From the NCBI GenBank assembly GCA_029851415.1, contig CM056744.1, forward strand, positions 120,312,838-120,376,837: a stretch of 64,000 nt of DNA, read 5' to 3'. This DNA is from Eretmocerus hayati (lineage: Eukaryota > Arthropoda > Insecta > Hymenoptera > Aphelinidae). The position numbers were made by a program, and so were the translations under genes. Numbering within the stretch: the stretch's first letter is position 1; each line of letters starts with the position of its first letter. Positions 9,521-22,181 of this stretch are shown in pieces. Under the pieces are notes generated by a model, which was not told the DNA's origin, searched no databases, and saw only the letters and a list, made by a program, of their open reading frames with translations.

Positions 9521-12209
9521 TCAGACGTACGTCTAATATCTCCGTAGATGAACTGATCATAATTCCATCACCGAAATTCGGGAACCTCACAACTGTTCTA
9601 AGATGTTATCAGTCTCCGAATGATATCGAATCGATGAATCAATGAATCTATCAAGCACGCTTCGGCAATATTCTCGAGAAACCGTTTGAATGAAACAACT
9701 AGATCAGAGTACGAGAATCAGAGAAATCGTGAGAAGTGCCTCCTTGTGTCGAAGTAGAGTCGGGAGAAGAGGCTTAATATAGGATCGGGAGGTGAAAATG
9801 ATGAGGAATGAGTGATTCCATAATAGAGCTCGTCTTCTCTACACCGAGCGAATGTCGGAGATCGGGAGATACCGAACGGCAATTTACAGGCAGACGGCTA
9901 GGCTTCGATACTCGGAAAGAGAGAAATGCACTCGCAGATATTGCGAAGCGACATGAAAAATGATAGGCAAGTGCATAAGATGCTGCTGTGGCGAGACACA
10001 TATATAGTTACGGGAAGTACAGAGAGTAGAGCCAAGTCGAGAGAGTGCAACGGATTGTTATTGCGAAGCGTCGACGACGACGACGACCGATCCCTCGGAA
10101 TTTCGACCCTTTCTTCCGCGTCGCTGATACTACTGCTGCCAGGCCGTATTTCGGGATCACTTTTTGTTCGACCTCAGTTCTCTCTCTTTGCCTTGCAATC
10201 GTGCTTATACGCCGTACAGTAGAGGTAACATCAGGGAAAGCAGAAACTCTCTGAGCCCCTAGCAGATAGAGGAATAAATAATGCCGAGTCGAATCTGACG
10301 CGAATATGGGTCGCGGCTTTATTTCTGCCCGATGGAGCATAGACGGTATATGACTGTGGGCTGGAGTCGTTTCCATCACTTACTTCCGAGGCATTTCCAA
10401 TTTTTTATAGGTGGCGGGTGAGCTGGTTTTCGAAGAATGCGAATATTGATCAATGTTTTGTGTAGGATTTTGTAATTTTTTTGATTTGAGAGGGAACTCC
10501 TCTTGATGAGTTGGAATTAGAACATTCAGAAGTGTCCAGAAGCTCAATATTGTGGACAATTATGAGATGAGGAGCAGGAGAATTCACGATATGTGGGCGC
10601 GAAAGTTGAATTTCGCATCTCAAATGACCAATCCCGTCCCGAACTGGACGGTGAATTTTGAATCTCGTTTCATTCCGTTATCTGTGATTTTCACTAGTTT
10701 CTATCACTGACTTGTATCATGACCATTTTAATTGTGATGAAGTTGATGATCATAATAATCTGAGAAATATGAAAAACAAAATGAGACAAAATTCAACATT
10801 CCAATTTTGAATTCGTCTCAGGTGAGAATGAACAGTATTTTTTCAAAGGATGACTCTAATCTCTGAATGTATGGATCTTGGATCAAAGGTTAGAAGACAC
10901 CGGTCGTCAAAATTGTCTCAGATGACGAAAATTTCCTAGGGAAAGTGTCAGCTCCTGAAATCAAATCTAATTTTGTCTGGCCGAATAACTGTCATTTCCA
11001 GAGAATAAATTCTCAAAAAATTTCATCAATTTTACCGAGCCTTCTTGTTCACGCGTAACCCTGACCAAATCGCCAAATATCAAACTACCCTTAAACTATC
11101 TATGACCTTCAAATCTGCATATTCATAAAATCATAGGTGGTGAAGAATCGTAACCCATTTCCCGATCATATCAGAAACGCAAGTCATCCCATCTCACATT
11201 CTCAAAACTTTTTGAAACGATCTTGCAGCAGTCTCGCATCATCATCGCACAGCCAGCCACCGCGACTATCATTCGGTCTCTCGAAGGAATACATCCCCGC
11301 ACAGCAGCTCGGTAGCTCGATAAATAATTCACACAGCCTTTGCGATGCGGCGGTGGTGACGGTGGCGTCCGTGGATAGACTATATTCGCATAGAAAGACA
11401 AGAGAGAAAGCAGATTCAGTGAACGACGACTGACGCGGGACGACGACTCAAACAGTCGCGATCGTAAAACACTCGGAGCTCTCTCGCGAGACGTACATAT
11501 AATACAACCGAGTCCTGTTTCGGGACCATCTCTTCTAAAGTCTCTAATGTATATAGTAGGAAAAGCCGGTGCATGTCGACGTCGGGAATGGAAAATTTTA
11601 CAGTCCTCGTGAAGAGAAGGATACAGTAGGTAAAAGTGAGTATATACTATATGTACATCGGAGAGAGCGTGTCTGACGCGATGTGACACTTGGCATTTTC
11701 GCGAGTGCAAAACGAGCTGCGGATATGTAGACTTGCACATATCCGTTTTGTGGTATATACGCAGTTATATACATGCTGGCAGAGCGGAAGTCTGACTGAT
11801 CCGAACGGGATGGCTTTGATGGTCTGTTTATGTGCTGAGGCTGTAGAAGAAATGACGAGACCGGGGGAATAGATTTGTCAGCTTTGCTTTGCTCTTTGAA
11901 TCCAGACCTTGTGTTGAGTTTTCGAGGGAGTCTGGAGGGATTTTTTATCGTAGGGGAACAATTCCCACATTCACTATTCGCTCCGTGAATACATAGCGAA
12001 TTTCATACGCAACCGTTTCCAAGGATTTCAGGAATGTGATTTTCAGTTTTCATCAGTTCAGAAAATATATGGGACGCACAAAATTGGATGGTTGTGCTGT
12101 CACTGTGAGTAGCGGTCAGTATTTGAATTCAAGATTTTCACCCCAAGATTCACTTGGGTATTGTAACGATTTTGGTATTCTAACTGTGAAAAGAAAGTGA
12201 CCGAAGGAA
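9521..12209. other. Anonymous DNA with CpG-rich patches
   Basis: GC-richer patches occur near 9960-10150 and 11220-11720. The second holds an open frame of 189 codons on the minus strand (11740-11171) with unusual Cys/Arg/Ser composition, no domain and no splice support; I regard it as probably fortuitous. A CGACGACGACGAC run lies near 10070. No RNA gene was recognised. Confidence 0.4.
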
Positions 12210-12210
12210 C

Positions 12211-12285
12211 TCGCGCCGCGAGTGGGAATCGACCCCGAGCCTCTCGGGTCCAAGTCTGATGCTCTAACCACTGAGTTGAAGCTGC
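12211..12285 (-). repeat. tRNA-like sequence (tRNA pseudogene or SINE head)
   Basis: The minus strand carries an A-box-like CTCAGTGGTTAGAGCATC and, downstream, a B-box-like GGGGTCGATTCCC, at tRNA spacing. The anticodon stem does not pair well, so this is not an intact tRNA. Probably a degraded tRNA-derived retroposon. Confidence 0.6.
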
Positions 12286-12305
12286 GCTGATTGGTCAGCG
12301 TACTA

Positions 12306-12491
12306 AGGGGTCATTCGAAAAATTTTGAATCTTGATTCCCAAAACTCATCACAGAAGGGGGTCAGTCGTACATTTACCACGTAGTTTGGGGGGGGGGCGG
12401 GTCGGTCGAATATCACGGGGTACCACGAGGGGGTGGATCAAGAATGGGTAACCATTGACAATTTGACTACGTAGTATGTGAATGGCCCCTA
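12306..12491. mobile_element. Short MITE with AGGGGTCATTC ends
   Basis: Ends AGGGGTCATTC and GAATGGCCCCT form an imperfect inverted repeat. Inside are ACGTAGTTTG and GACTACGTAGT plus a G tract. Small elements of this kind are common in arthropods; this is recognised by general pattern only. Confidence 0.6.
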
Positions 12492-12649
12492 ATTCGTCCA
12501 CACTAACAGATTGAATGGAACCCGCCCGCGCTCGCGTAGTTTTTTTTTCGAGATCCCCTTGCAGCCTCTGGGCCTAGCGTGGGGGGCCCATTTACCAGCT
12601 TGGTGTGAAGGGTTATACCCGAAATTTTCCTCTACTTGTGGATTCCAGC

Positions 12650-12860
12650 TTCCCCGGAGTGACCTACGCCATGGTTTGCAGCCATGGGATGCCTCTCTCC
12701 AATGCCGGTAAGGCCGATATTCCCTGTCTCACAAAGTGAGCCATCGGATCCGCTGTACCCTTAGCGTTCCCGGAGAGAGCCTCTTCATGGTTTGCAAGGC
12801 CATGATTTAGTGAGACTCAAACTCCAATGCCGGTAAGGCCGACATTCCCCGCACCTCCCC
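12650..12860 (-). repeat. 125-bp internal tandem repeat of the SINE body
   Basis: CCAATGCCGGTAAGGCCGA occurs at 12699 and again at 12824. Each is preceded by a CATGGTTTGCA block, with diverged sequence between. The retroposon body therefore holds two degenerate copies of one module. Confidence 0.65.
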
Positions 12861-13081
12861 GTGCACTAAGGAAGGCACGTCGGGTCGGCTTATTAACTCC
12901 CTACGTTACCCACCCTCCCCCTGCTTCGCATTCGCCCAAGGCCCGCTAATCGAACCTCGTGAAATGGGAAAACCCATGATTTCTCTGAAGGATAATCCCG
13001 GGGAAAACGCTATTCCAAAGCAGGCGGGGTATGATGGGTCCTTTTCCCGTCGAAAAGACCGCAGAAAAAATTTCCGAGTAA

Positions 13082-13163
13082 TTTCGCCGGGAATCTAACC
13101 CACGACTCCTCGAACAGTGTTGATTCCGAAGCTAGCACGCTATCGACTGAGCCAACACTGCTC
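13082..13163 (-). promoter_or_regulatory. tRNA-derived internal Pol III promoter of the SINE
   Basis: The minus strand has an A box, TGGCTCAGTCGATAGCGTGC, and a B box, GTGGGTTAGATTCCC. The first bases resemble a tRNA acceptor and D-arm. The region between the anticodon and T arms is too long for a standard class I tRNA, so this is a tRNA-derived head, not a working tRNA gene. Confidence 0.65.
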
Positions 13164-13182
13164 TTTTTCGCGCTCGCGTAGT

Positions 13183-13573
13183 TATAGAAAAGGAGAATCA
13201 AACATACTCGTTCATAGCATCCCGTTTCTTAGTTGAAACGTGTAAGAGGGACAACTTTCTTCAGGGTCTGGAACACAATAGCACCTGGATAACCCTTTGA
13301 ATGATGATTTTGTGAGCGAGAAATGCTTCGAAGTCGATATCGAGTATGCGATATTATTCAATTTGATTGATTTTCTATGACTCCTGTAGGTACACTTTGA
13401 TGATCCCAGATCAAAGAGGCAATTTTGATGGGCACATTTTATGATAAGCGAATGATCTATTCAATATTCTAATTTCATGGTTTCCTAGTTGTCTTCCAAA
13501 ATATATTTTGAATAAATTATAACTCATTTAAAATAGTTTTCATGGCAATTTTAACGGTTTCAAATTAGTACAT
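13183..13573. other. Anonymous AT-rich DNA
   Basis: No feature is recognised between the SINE and the next hairpin. Confidence 0.5.
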
Positions 13574-13687
13574 TACGCGTCGAGTGCTGGAGACATTTTT
13601 TCCTTCGGGAAACCGGGCTGGACGTGAGCGAAGGCAATGTCCAGCTTGGTTTTCCCGAAGGAAAAATGTTTCCGCACGAGACGCGTA
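13574..13687. repeat. 114-bp hairpin
   Basis: CATTTTTTCCTTCGGGAAA near 13594 is followed by its near-complement TTTCCCGAAGGAAAAATG around 13651, extending to about 33-bp inner arms. An outer TACGCGTC pairs with GACGCGTA. Probably a small foldback element. Confidence 0.7.
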
Positions 13688-16600
13688 TGCAGTTTTATAC
13701 GTCTGTACGCAGAAACACGCCAATTCTACGTATGGACGTATGAAAAATTTTAAATGCTCGCTCTCTTCCATATCCTTATGAGTCATAGTGCAGAGTGACG
13801 CTGTTCTCTAAGCAAATAAGATTCTTTCATATTCAAACTACATAATATTCTAAATATCGAGAATCACAATACAAAGATAACAACTTCCCCAGTAATTCAC
13901 ACAGAATGAAAGAAAAGCCAGCTTAAGAAATTCGTGATCACATTCAAAGTTGTAATTAGCCTCTCTGAGCGCAAATTGTATGATGCAGATGATCAACGTT
14001 GATTAATTGAGACAACAAGTATGGGCGTAATTCATAAAAGTGAGAATCAAGAGAAAATTTTTCTACTCTTGGAAAGTCTGATGTTATATCCAGAAGGCCG
14101 GATGACTGGAGCACGATGAACTTTGTAGTCTACTACAGCAAGTTAAAAGTTGAGGCGAGTTCAATATTTATACAGTTTTGAAACTTGATCCAATCACTCT
14201 AAAATTTTGCTCCCAGCTTCCCCTTTTGCTATCTCCCTCTCTCTCATCGGGATAATCATGAAAATGGCTGAGAAAGTTGAAGTTGATTGAAAGGAGTGTA
14301 GCCGGAAGAGCCAAGTCTGTTTCACTCAATTATTATTATGAAGTCCGGTGTTACGAGAGATCCATCCAAGATAATCCCATCTCTAATTACGAGTCGCTCT
14401 TCTTGGCAAACTCATTGAACGTCTTTCACACTTCGGATCAGCCGAATAGTCTTCATACTTGAGCCAAATCCGACTATACAATCGATCGAATTCAGTTTTT
14501 GGTAGTATAAAGTACTTCAGCATCGCTCGCATTTGAAGGTAAAATTTTCGAGAACTATGCGTGGGTTCTGCTGATTTTGAACTGGGGTCGAACAAATCAA
14601 ACTCAGGTAGACCTTCAACGGAGATTCTTCTACCCAATTTCATTATTCTGTACAGTTAATTCAATAATTGGCCTTTGTCCTATAATCATCTTCGAACAAG
14701 TACACTCATATAATCCAAAAAAATTCCACTCACAGATAAATTTAGTTAAAAAATTATACAACTAACTTTATGTATGTTCTAAGGTATCTTTGAAGTCTTT
14801 GCTTTGTATTTGATTAAATGTCTTCATGCTTCAAGGTACTGTGAAGCACATGAGTTACGATCAATTTTTATCAAAAGCAAGAAAAAATTGATAGTCATCG
14901 TCGATCTCGATCAAATCAATATCCCGTAGTGGAATCTCTACAAGAGAAATTCGAATAAATTTATCCTTTCTGAGGAATTCCAATCACATTAGTGAACCAA
15001 AGTTACATCAAAATTGTCCAATGCAGGAATGGAAATTTGCTATTTTGACATAACTTTCATCAGGATTTTCACTCGGCTCAGCACAACTATTGGCAACGAT
15101 ATCGATGACCCGAAAAGTCCAAAAAAAAGCAAAGCATCCAGTTTGAAAACCACCTCATCAACGTACAACAACGCTATGCATCCTGTAATTAAACAGGGCA
15201 GGGTAGGAGGGGGAGGGAATAGCCTGGTACATCGTGACAACGATACATCATGCGAGGGCAAAAGCTACCGTAGCACCGAGAGAGACAGACCTATGATAAG
15301 GCCATCCAAATGCGTATGGACGGGCACACAAATACATCCCTGCAAGCCTTACAGGCATATAGAGCGGGTGAACGAACGAACGGACGCTGCACTGCCGTCG
15401 TCCGGACGATGCATCAATCCGTGCGGCTTCAGCAGTCGGCGATCGTCATTCGACGATGTATCGGAAGCGAGTGACGTTAATTGAGTTAGTGGCATGGCAT
15501 CACTGCTGCTTCTGCTGCTATCCCCAACGAAATTAACGATTTCCTGCAATGATGGTGTGGTTCTGTGGTGAAAAATTAGATGAAATGGCATCTGCGAGAC
15601 TCTTCAGAGGTGTAATTGGAATGATCTTGTGTCACGAAGAATCAGTTTGAGGGTTATGAATTGTGTCATGAACGAGTGCAATCGGTTGTGGGGGTTGAGG
15701 AGGATCGAGTTTTCTTGAGAAAGAGAGAGTCGATTAATTAGAGGTAGTGGTTCATTTTCAGTTGCTTATCGAGAGGTTGGAAGTTTGTTGGGGTTGAAAG
15801 TGATAGAGAGACATGGATGGGAGGCAATTGATTGGAGAGTTTTTCTGTGTTTCAGTCGGGCTGCTTGTCTGATAAAAAGAGAGTGCGAGTGGTGTACAGG
15901 CTAAATCATGATTGAGGAGGTTGATATAGGTTGAGTTTCCATTGTAGTAATGGGTGAAACAGTCGTCACTCGTCAATTAATGAATTTTTCAGAATCCCTT
16001 CGAAATTGTACTAATGAAATTCAAGTTTTCTGGAATTGAGTTGTCAAGGTGGTTACCAGGGCTGACAAGAGATTTTGATCCATTTTCATACCTGGCATGA
16101 ACCAGACCACTAAAATGCTCCCCACTATGAAAATTTACGCAGAATTCAGAATGAGATATGGCTATCAAATAAGAGTTGAGAAAATGAAAGATGGTCCATT
16201 AATTTCGGAATTCTTTGTTCTCAAACGGGGGCATGGATCAGGAGTAGTGATTCAAAATCATGAGTTAATGTATACGAGAATATTGCGCAGTTGGGCATTT
16301 ATCATCTAAGAGGTTTACAGCATTTTGCTAATAAACAGCCATTTCATCAGATGGGCTCAGTCAATCTTCCATCCTCCCAAAAATCCCGAAAATAGAAGTA
16401 TAGAATAACTGAACTCATCAGCAATAGAAATAGCTCACGCACAGGAAGTCAGAAAATTCAAAGAAGAATGAAAGTAACGATAAAAAACATTCGACAACAC
16501 AGCAACTCGTTCACGCCGTAATCTCTATACATCTTCTTTGCGGGGTAGCAAAAATAATCCCTGCAGTAAAAAAAACTTGAGATCGCGTGTTTTGCCCTCG

Positions 16601-18022
16601 TACTAACTTGACGTAAGTACTAGAGCAGAAGTGCTGCAGTTTCCGTTTTTGAGGCTTGGATCTTCGTCTCGTCGTAAATAACAAGGAAACGCCTCCTGCA
16701 GCGCCAGCAGCTGCTTTTCTCTACTCCAGTCGCAGCTCGAACACCTGATCTTTCTCCAATAAGTCTTCGAAGACACTAAACGAGCCACAACAACTGAATG
16801 AACTTTTACCAGTTAGAGTTGGAAATGGCGCGAGTAAATTTAGATTTAGATCGGGATCTTTGACTACTTCGAATTTCTGTAATCTAATGAATCTTCCACG
16901 GGAATAGAAGAAATAATGGGTTGGGTCCCGGATCAAACTTTTTGTTCAATTAATCGAGTGGATGAAGATGACTTTGAATTTTGATAACAAAAAAAATCGA
17001 TGGAAACAAGTACAAATACTGTTGCTTTGTGATTGCCATGTTTGTCTACCAGCGTGGACCCGGCGAATCTCAAAATGAACATCGGGGATTTTCATCTTTT
17101 TGACGTCACGCAAATATCGTCGCATCACTGCTGGCCAGTGCCGACAAAGGCTGGGGCGAGTATTGACCCAACGTTGGCCCTATCGTCACTCCCTCCATGG
17201 CACATATTTGTATAGTGTAAAGAGTTGCAAATCTACTTTCATAACTCATATATGTTCGCTGACATTGCCAAATCATGTCAATGATTCCAATTCATGGTAG
17301 TTTCACATCGATTTTCCAAAATTTCTGAAGCAATCATATGGCAAGATTGCCCGTTTTGGCGAATGTCTTGGACTTTCCATAGTTTGTGAGATGAATTCTT
17401 CCGTTTACAATGTGTTCTTTCTACGTAAATCTCGATCCACCTATGTGGGATGAAAAAGTGATTTCTCTTGCCCTGTCAGCCACGCATCTCCCATTGTACT
17501 TCAAAATCGTCATGCTCTGTAGACAGAAAAATGGACAACAATGTGGCTTGTCTTAAAATTTCCGCAGTCATATCCATTTCGAATTTTTGGTGCTCTGGCC
17601 GTACGAAAAGTTGCATCAAATCCCGAAATCAAGTTCAATCACTTTCAAAATCCACGAGCATTCTCATGGGTACCCATTGAAAGGTGTTTTATAGCGTATA
17701 AAGTTGTTCGATCCATGCTCAGGAGCTCTGTACTCGCGAAAAGCTCAATATGGATGCCTAAATGTATGGAAAGTCTAAAGTCACTATATTAATGTTTAAG
17801 AACTCATTTTGGAGGGAGAAGAACGTGTTCTGATAGTTCAAACCCAAAAAATGAGTTTCTGTGCCGAGGGGAAATTTTTGAAGATTTTTTCATATGTGTA
17901 ACTACGCCCTGTTTCCAAATCGCGCTGAACTTGCTCCTTCTTCCCGAAAAACTACTTCCTCCCAAATTGGATCCCTCAGTACCTTACGCTCTTTCAAAAC
18001 TTGAACACGTTAGTTGGTCCAT
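13688..18022. other. Anonymous DNA
   Basis: No gene is recognised. A frame of 156 codons (15014-15484, plus) has a moderately hydrophilic product without domain or splice support; I leave it as unproven. A short palindrome, CCAACGTTGG, lies near 17169. Confidence 0.4.
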
Positions 18023-18206
18023 TTCTCTATATTTTCGGAGAGTGATCGGAAAAGTTGCGATGGCACAATGTCGTTTCCGCCTTCTTGAATTTTTTCTTTT
18101 GCAATTACGCCTTTTCTCTATATTTTCGAGGACTAATCGAAGTAGTTACGCCCTTTTGGAATTTTTCAATGCACTTACGTCCCTTTCGGGTATTGGTATT
18201 GGAATG
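18023..18206 (+). repeat. Degenerate two-copy tandem repeat, about 92 bp
   Basis: TCTCTATATTTTCG occurs at about 18023 and 18115. Each copy is followed by a weakly matching block with TTACGCC-type motifs and GAATTTTT. The copies are strongly diverged. Confidence 0.4.
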
Positions 18207-18865
18207 CATCGCAGTAAACTTTCAAATGTTCCCGAGTGATTTTTTTCAATTTCGTGTATTGAAAGATAAAGTTTCCCACAGTTTTGTCGCTCATATAATT
18301 TCCTTGTTCAAGAGCTATCTTAAAAACCCACCAAAAATTGGGTCGGTGCTACTATACCCTGCTCAGAACTTTGAACTGCTTTGGCATACTTGGATTGTAT
18401 AAAAAGCATCTGAGAAGTGACTCAAAAACCTATCAACTCACTTTTGGTGGAATCTCTTACGTCTTTCCTCAAGACCCACGCGCTTTGATACTGAAAAAAT
18501 CCCAAATTTGCGTATGATTTTTTTGAAGTAAGACTCCATATTTTATACTAGCCGTTATTGCCTCCCTCGCTACCGCTCGTTCGGCTAGTAAATGTTCCCG
18601 ATAAGCCAGGGGACTCTGAAATGCTTTTGTAGTCCAATACTGATGGTAGAAGAATGATTGCTGGTCAATTTGAGGTCCAGGAAGGGATTCCTCATGGAGT
18701 TCACAGAAATGACTACATCTTGGACTATATCTGCTAATAGATGAACCATTTTTGGGAATTTAGAGTAACTGTTCTGAATTTTCGGAATGACTGGGTTGAA
18801 TATATCAATATTTTTTGGAGAACTCATCCTAGTTACACCAAATTGAGCTGAGAAGGACGTAATGA
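18207..18865. other. Anonymous AT-rich DNA
   Basis: No gene or repeat is recognised here. Confidence 0.5.
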
Positions 18866-18970
18866 GACCGGATTACACCGAGTGACATCGAACTAGACTC
18901 AACTAGACCGGAGTAGACCGAATGAGGCTGAACGAAACCGTACTAAATCTAATTACACCAAATTAGACCG
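18866..18970 (+). repeat. 10-bp minisatellite, consensus GACCGAACTA
   Basis: About ten and a half units keep exact 10-bp register with substitutions only. The last leads into a small hairpin, AGACCGTTAATACGGTCT. Confidence 0.8.
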
Positions 18971-19029
18971 TTAATACGGTCTATTTTTTAATACTCTACT
19001 AATGTACAGTATCTCCCACCCCTAGACCG

Positions 19030-19265
19030 ATCACCCCATCCCCATCCCTATCCCTGTTCCTATCCCTGTTCGTGTCCCTGCCCACATTCATATCCCGCCT
19101 CTATCCCTATCACTATCCTTATCTACATGTCAATGTCCCTATCCTTATCCCCGCTGCTATCCCTGTTCCTATCCCTATTACTATTCTCATCCCCATGACC
19201 CTGTCCCTATCTCTGTCCTCATGCCTATCTCTATCCCTACCCCTGTCAAAGCCCCTGTTTCTTAT
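19030..19265 (+). repeat. CCCTAT/CCCTGT degenerate simple repeat, block 1
   Basis: A pyrimidine-rich plus strand built from variants of TCCCTAT, TCCCTGT and TCCTTAT. Long open frames across it give Pro/Ser/Leu/Tyr-repetitive translations and are products of the repeat. Confidence 0.85.
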
Positions 19266-19306
19266 TACACTGAACTAAACCGAGCTATATCGAACTAGAC
19301 CGTATG
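19266..19306 (+). repeat. Second 10-bp minisatellite block
   Basis: Four units of the same 10-bp family as 18866-18970, followed by GACCGTATGAGTACGGT and then GATCACCC, the same order of parts as after the first block. Confidence 0.7.
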
Positions 19307-19329
19307 AGTACGGTACTCCCCATTCCCAG

Positions 19330-20120
19330 ATCACCCACCCTATCCCCATCCCTATCCATGTTCTTATCCTCATCGCTGTTCCCATCCCTATCCTTACCCC
19401 TAACCCTATTCTTATCTCTATTTCTGACCCTATCCCAGTTTCTAACCCTGTCTCTAGGCCTGCCCCTACCCCTGTCTCGTCCCTATCCCTGGATCTGTTC
19501 CTATCCCCGCCTCTGTGACTATCCCTGTCGCTGTCCCTGCTTTTAATCCTGTTCCTATCCCTGACCTCATCCCTGTCCCTAGTTGCTATCTCTGTCTCTC
19601 CCATATCCCTGTCGCGTTTGTATCCTTGTCCCTATGACTGTTGCTATCACTACCTTGTCCCTGTTACTATCCCCATTTTTGTCCTTGTTACTATTCCCAT
19701 CCCTGTTCCTGTTCTGGCCTCGTCGCAGTTTCTATCCCTATCCTTATCCGTATCTCGATTCCTACACCTATTCTAATCTCTGTACCGTCCTCAGCCCTGC
19801 CCCTAGATCTTCTCCTGTTGCTATTCTCATCCCTGTCCCTAACCCTATTCCTGTCTTTATCACCATTCTTGTTCCTATCCCTATCCCTATCCATATCCCT
19901 GGCCCGTCCTCATCTATGTTCTTATCCCAGCTCTGCCTCTATTCTTGTCCCCACCCCTATGTTTGTTCCTATTATCATCCTGAACCCTATCGCTGTTGCT
20001 ATCCCGATCCCTTCCCGTCCCTATTCTTGTCCCTGTCCCTATCTCTGTTCACATCCCTATCTCTACCCCGTCCCTGCTCATATTCCTATTCTCCTATCCT
20101 TATCCCTATCCATGTCCATC
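19330..20120 (+). repeat. CCCTAT-type degenerate simple repeat, block 2
   Basis: About 790 bp of degenerate hexamer-like pyrimidine repeat, passing into a CCA-rich tract (about 20127-20165). Not the insect TTAGG telomere motif. Confidence 0.85.
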
Positions 20121-21127
20121 CATCCACCACCGTTGCCACCACCACCACCACCCCCACCACCACCCATTACCCACCGTCAATCATCCACCCACCCATACGG
20201 CCACTCATGATATATAACCCCTGGGAGACAGGCAACCCGATAAGAGGATCCGGACGGACAAAATTTGGCTGGGCGTTTAATTATTATAAAATAAAATTAT
20301 TTTTCGCCGATTTGTATGATGATGAACGTTGTATTATGAGACCGACGATCGAATAATCGGTGAACAGGTTCTTGCGATCGTTGTTCGTTGATTCATCACG
20401 GCGAATCGTGAGACATTTGATTCGAGTGTGAACACTAGTCTGAATGATTTTATTGACGAAGTGCCTGATGAATTACGGGTCTGCTGAATACTTTTGAGAA
20501 GCAATATGGTTTTGCTTAGATGAAAAATGGCGAGCCCGGATACTTTCTCAGATCCAAATACTTCCCGGCCATAGGATATTCGTTGAATTCACAACTCTAA
20601 ATTCCTAGTATCAACGATTTTCAGTGGTTTGATTCACATAGGCTGGAAGAGAGTCAAACTCGTTGAAAGAGATGAGAATTCGGAGCGAGGGCGTAACTCG
20701 CATAATTTTATGAAAACAAGGGCGTAAAGGCGTTAACTCCTTTTTGTCAAATTTCAGAAAAAGCGTAATGGCGATTACGCTTTTTTCAAGATCTGGGAGT
20801 TCGTAAGCACTTTTTTCAAAACGGGTTTCACGGATGGTAAAAATACCCTTCAGAGGACTCAGAAAGCGAAAGGGCGAAAGAAGGGCCTAACCACCATTAC
20901 GCGTTTTTTCACGCAGCCTCTCAATTGTTCTCTTACATCATCATCCATAACCTCATTCCAGCAGATAAAAAATACTTCAGCGAAGAGCCCATATAACGAT
21001 AGGTTTGTCTACAGATAGCTGACTGCAGCTCTTACGCATTTTGCTATACATATAAGCGAGGCGTCATGCTATCCTCTGGGGAAAGAGATGAGTGAGGGAA
21101 TATAATGCAGTACGCGGCGAAATTCCG

Positions 21128-21150
21128 GCAGCAGCAGCAGCAGCAGCAGC
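21128..21150 (+). repeat. (GCA)n microsatellite
   Basis: Seven and a half GCA units in a GC-richer patch; no convincing frame supports a polyglutamine or polyalanine protein. Confidence 0.9.
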
Positions 21151-22164
21151 CGCGAGCCTCGTTACGAGCGCTAATAAATCACGCGGTACGAGCATTTGTT
21201 TCGCATATGGGATACGCGAGGTTCTATACCGTTGGTGAGCTTGCCAAACGAGAAGGTGCGTAGTCGACTCTCGTGTATGTGCAACTCGCTCATCGGCAGG
21301 CTCCCTCTCGATTGCTCCATATTATAGCCCAACGGAGCTTGGAGCTCGTCGGTTCTACGTGGCAGTGAAAAACGAGAGTCTTCGGGTATTAATAATGGAA
21401 ATACTTGGGTGGCAGAGCTAGAACCCGCCATACCGGGCTACCCAGCAATATCAGGTGATTTACGCGAAACTCAACGAGGAGTATGAGCTGATGCATAGCC
21501 AATTGCCGTATCAGGCTTGGCTTACACAACCCTCTACCCCCGTGGAGACAACTTGTCTATGATAACGTCGTTTGCTCTTGTTGCAACTCGATTATCAAAT
21601 CGTTAGTCATACGATGGGAAATTTTGAAGGGCTTTGATTTTGCATTCGTGTCGATGTTATCTTATTTGTAAAGTTTTGCAGTAAAGTGCTGTCGGATGTA
21701 CTTATCTGAACTTCAGTGAAATGTCATTTCGATATTACTTAAAATTACTTCAACTTTTCGAAAATCGAGAAATCTATCAAAAATTGGGATAAAATACAGC
21801 TATAATCTGGTTTCTGACGCACTTAAATGGTTTATGAGCCTATCATCATCCCATGATGAAATTTGCGGTAGTACAGCTAGCAGACCAGTTTTTTCACGCG
21901 AATAAATAGGCACTGATAACTCAACGTCGTCTGAAAATTGGAGCATCGCCTCGGAGTCGTTATTAAATGTAAGAGCTGCTCATGCATCAAGCTGCACCCA
22001 GTCCACGGTGCATTATGAGATAAAAAACAAAGTAGACGCATTTGTGGGTGGTTTACACAGGATTGAAAATTTTGAAATACGCTCGTCTTTTGTTGAAGTT
22101 GAGATGTAATGATATCGTGAAGAAGAATTTACTTTCAATGTTTGGAAATAGAATCAAAATATTA

Positions 22165-22181
22165 CCCCCCCCCCCCCCCCC
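22165..22181 (+). repeat. C17 homopolymer
   Basis: Seventeen consecutive C residues in AT-rich DNA; its length is prone to sequencing error. Confidence 0.9.

Larger units (their letters stand above)
12527..13182 (-). mobile_element. Complete SINE-like retroposon with 14-bp target duplication
   Basis: The 14-mer CGCGCTCGCGTAGT occurs at 12527-12540 and 13169-13182. Between them (12541-13168), the left end is a T run, which is an A tail on the minus strand. The right end carries a tRNA-like Pol III promoter on the minus strand. Head, body, A tail and target duplication together indicate a full-length insertion of a tRNA-derived SINE of about 628 bp, long for the class. No protein is encoded. 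Confidence 0.85.

Noticed and set aside
11171..11740. 189-codon minus-strand ORF
   Set aside because: CpG-rich DNA with odd Cys/Arg/Ser composition, no domain, no clear splice or start context; chance is the simpler reading.
12211..13163. Functional tRNA genes
   Set aside because: A and B boxes are present, but the stems do not pair as in tRNA; the second is the head of a SINE with target duplication.
15014..15484. 156-codon plus-strand ORF
   Set aside because: Mixed composition with low-complexity ends, no recognised domain and no splice signals around it.
18866..20120. Interstitial telomere
   Set aside because: The unit is not TTAGG or another known telomere motif, it is degenerate, and it lies inside unique DNA.
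19072..20356. Long plus-strand open frames rich in Pro, Ser, Leu and Tyr
   Set aside because: They lie in the degenerate CCCTAT repeat, which lacks stops in several frames; the translations are periodic and carry no domain.
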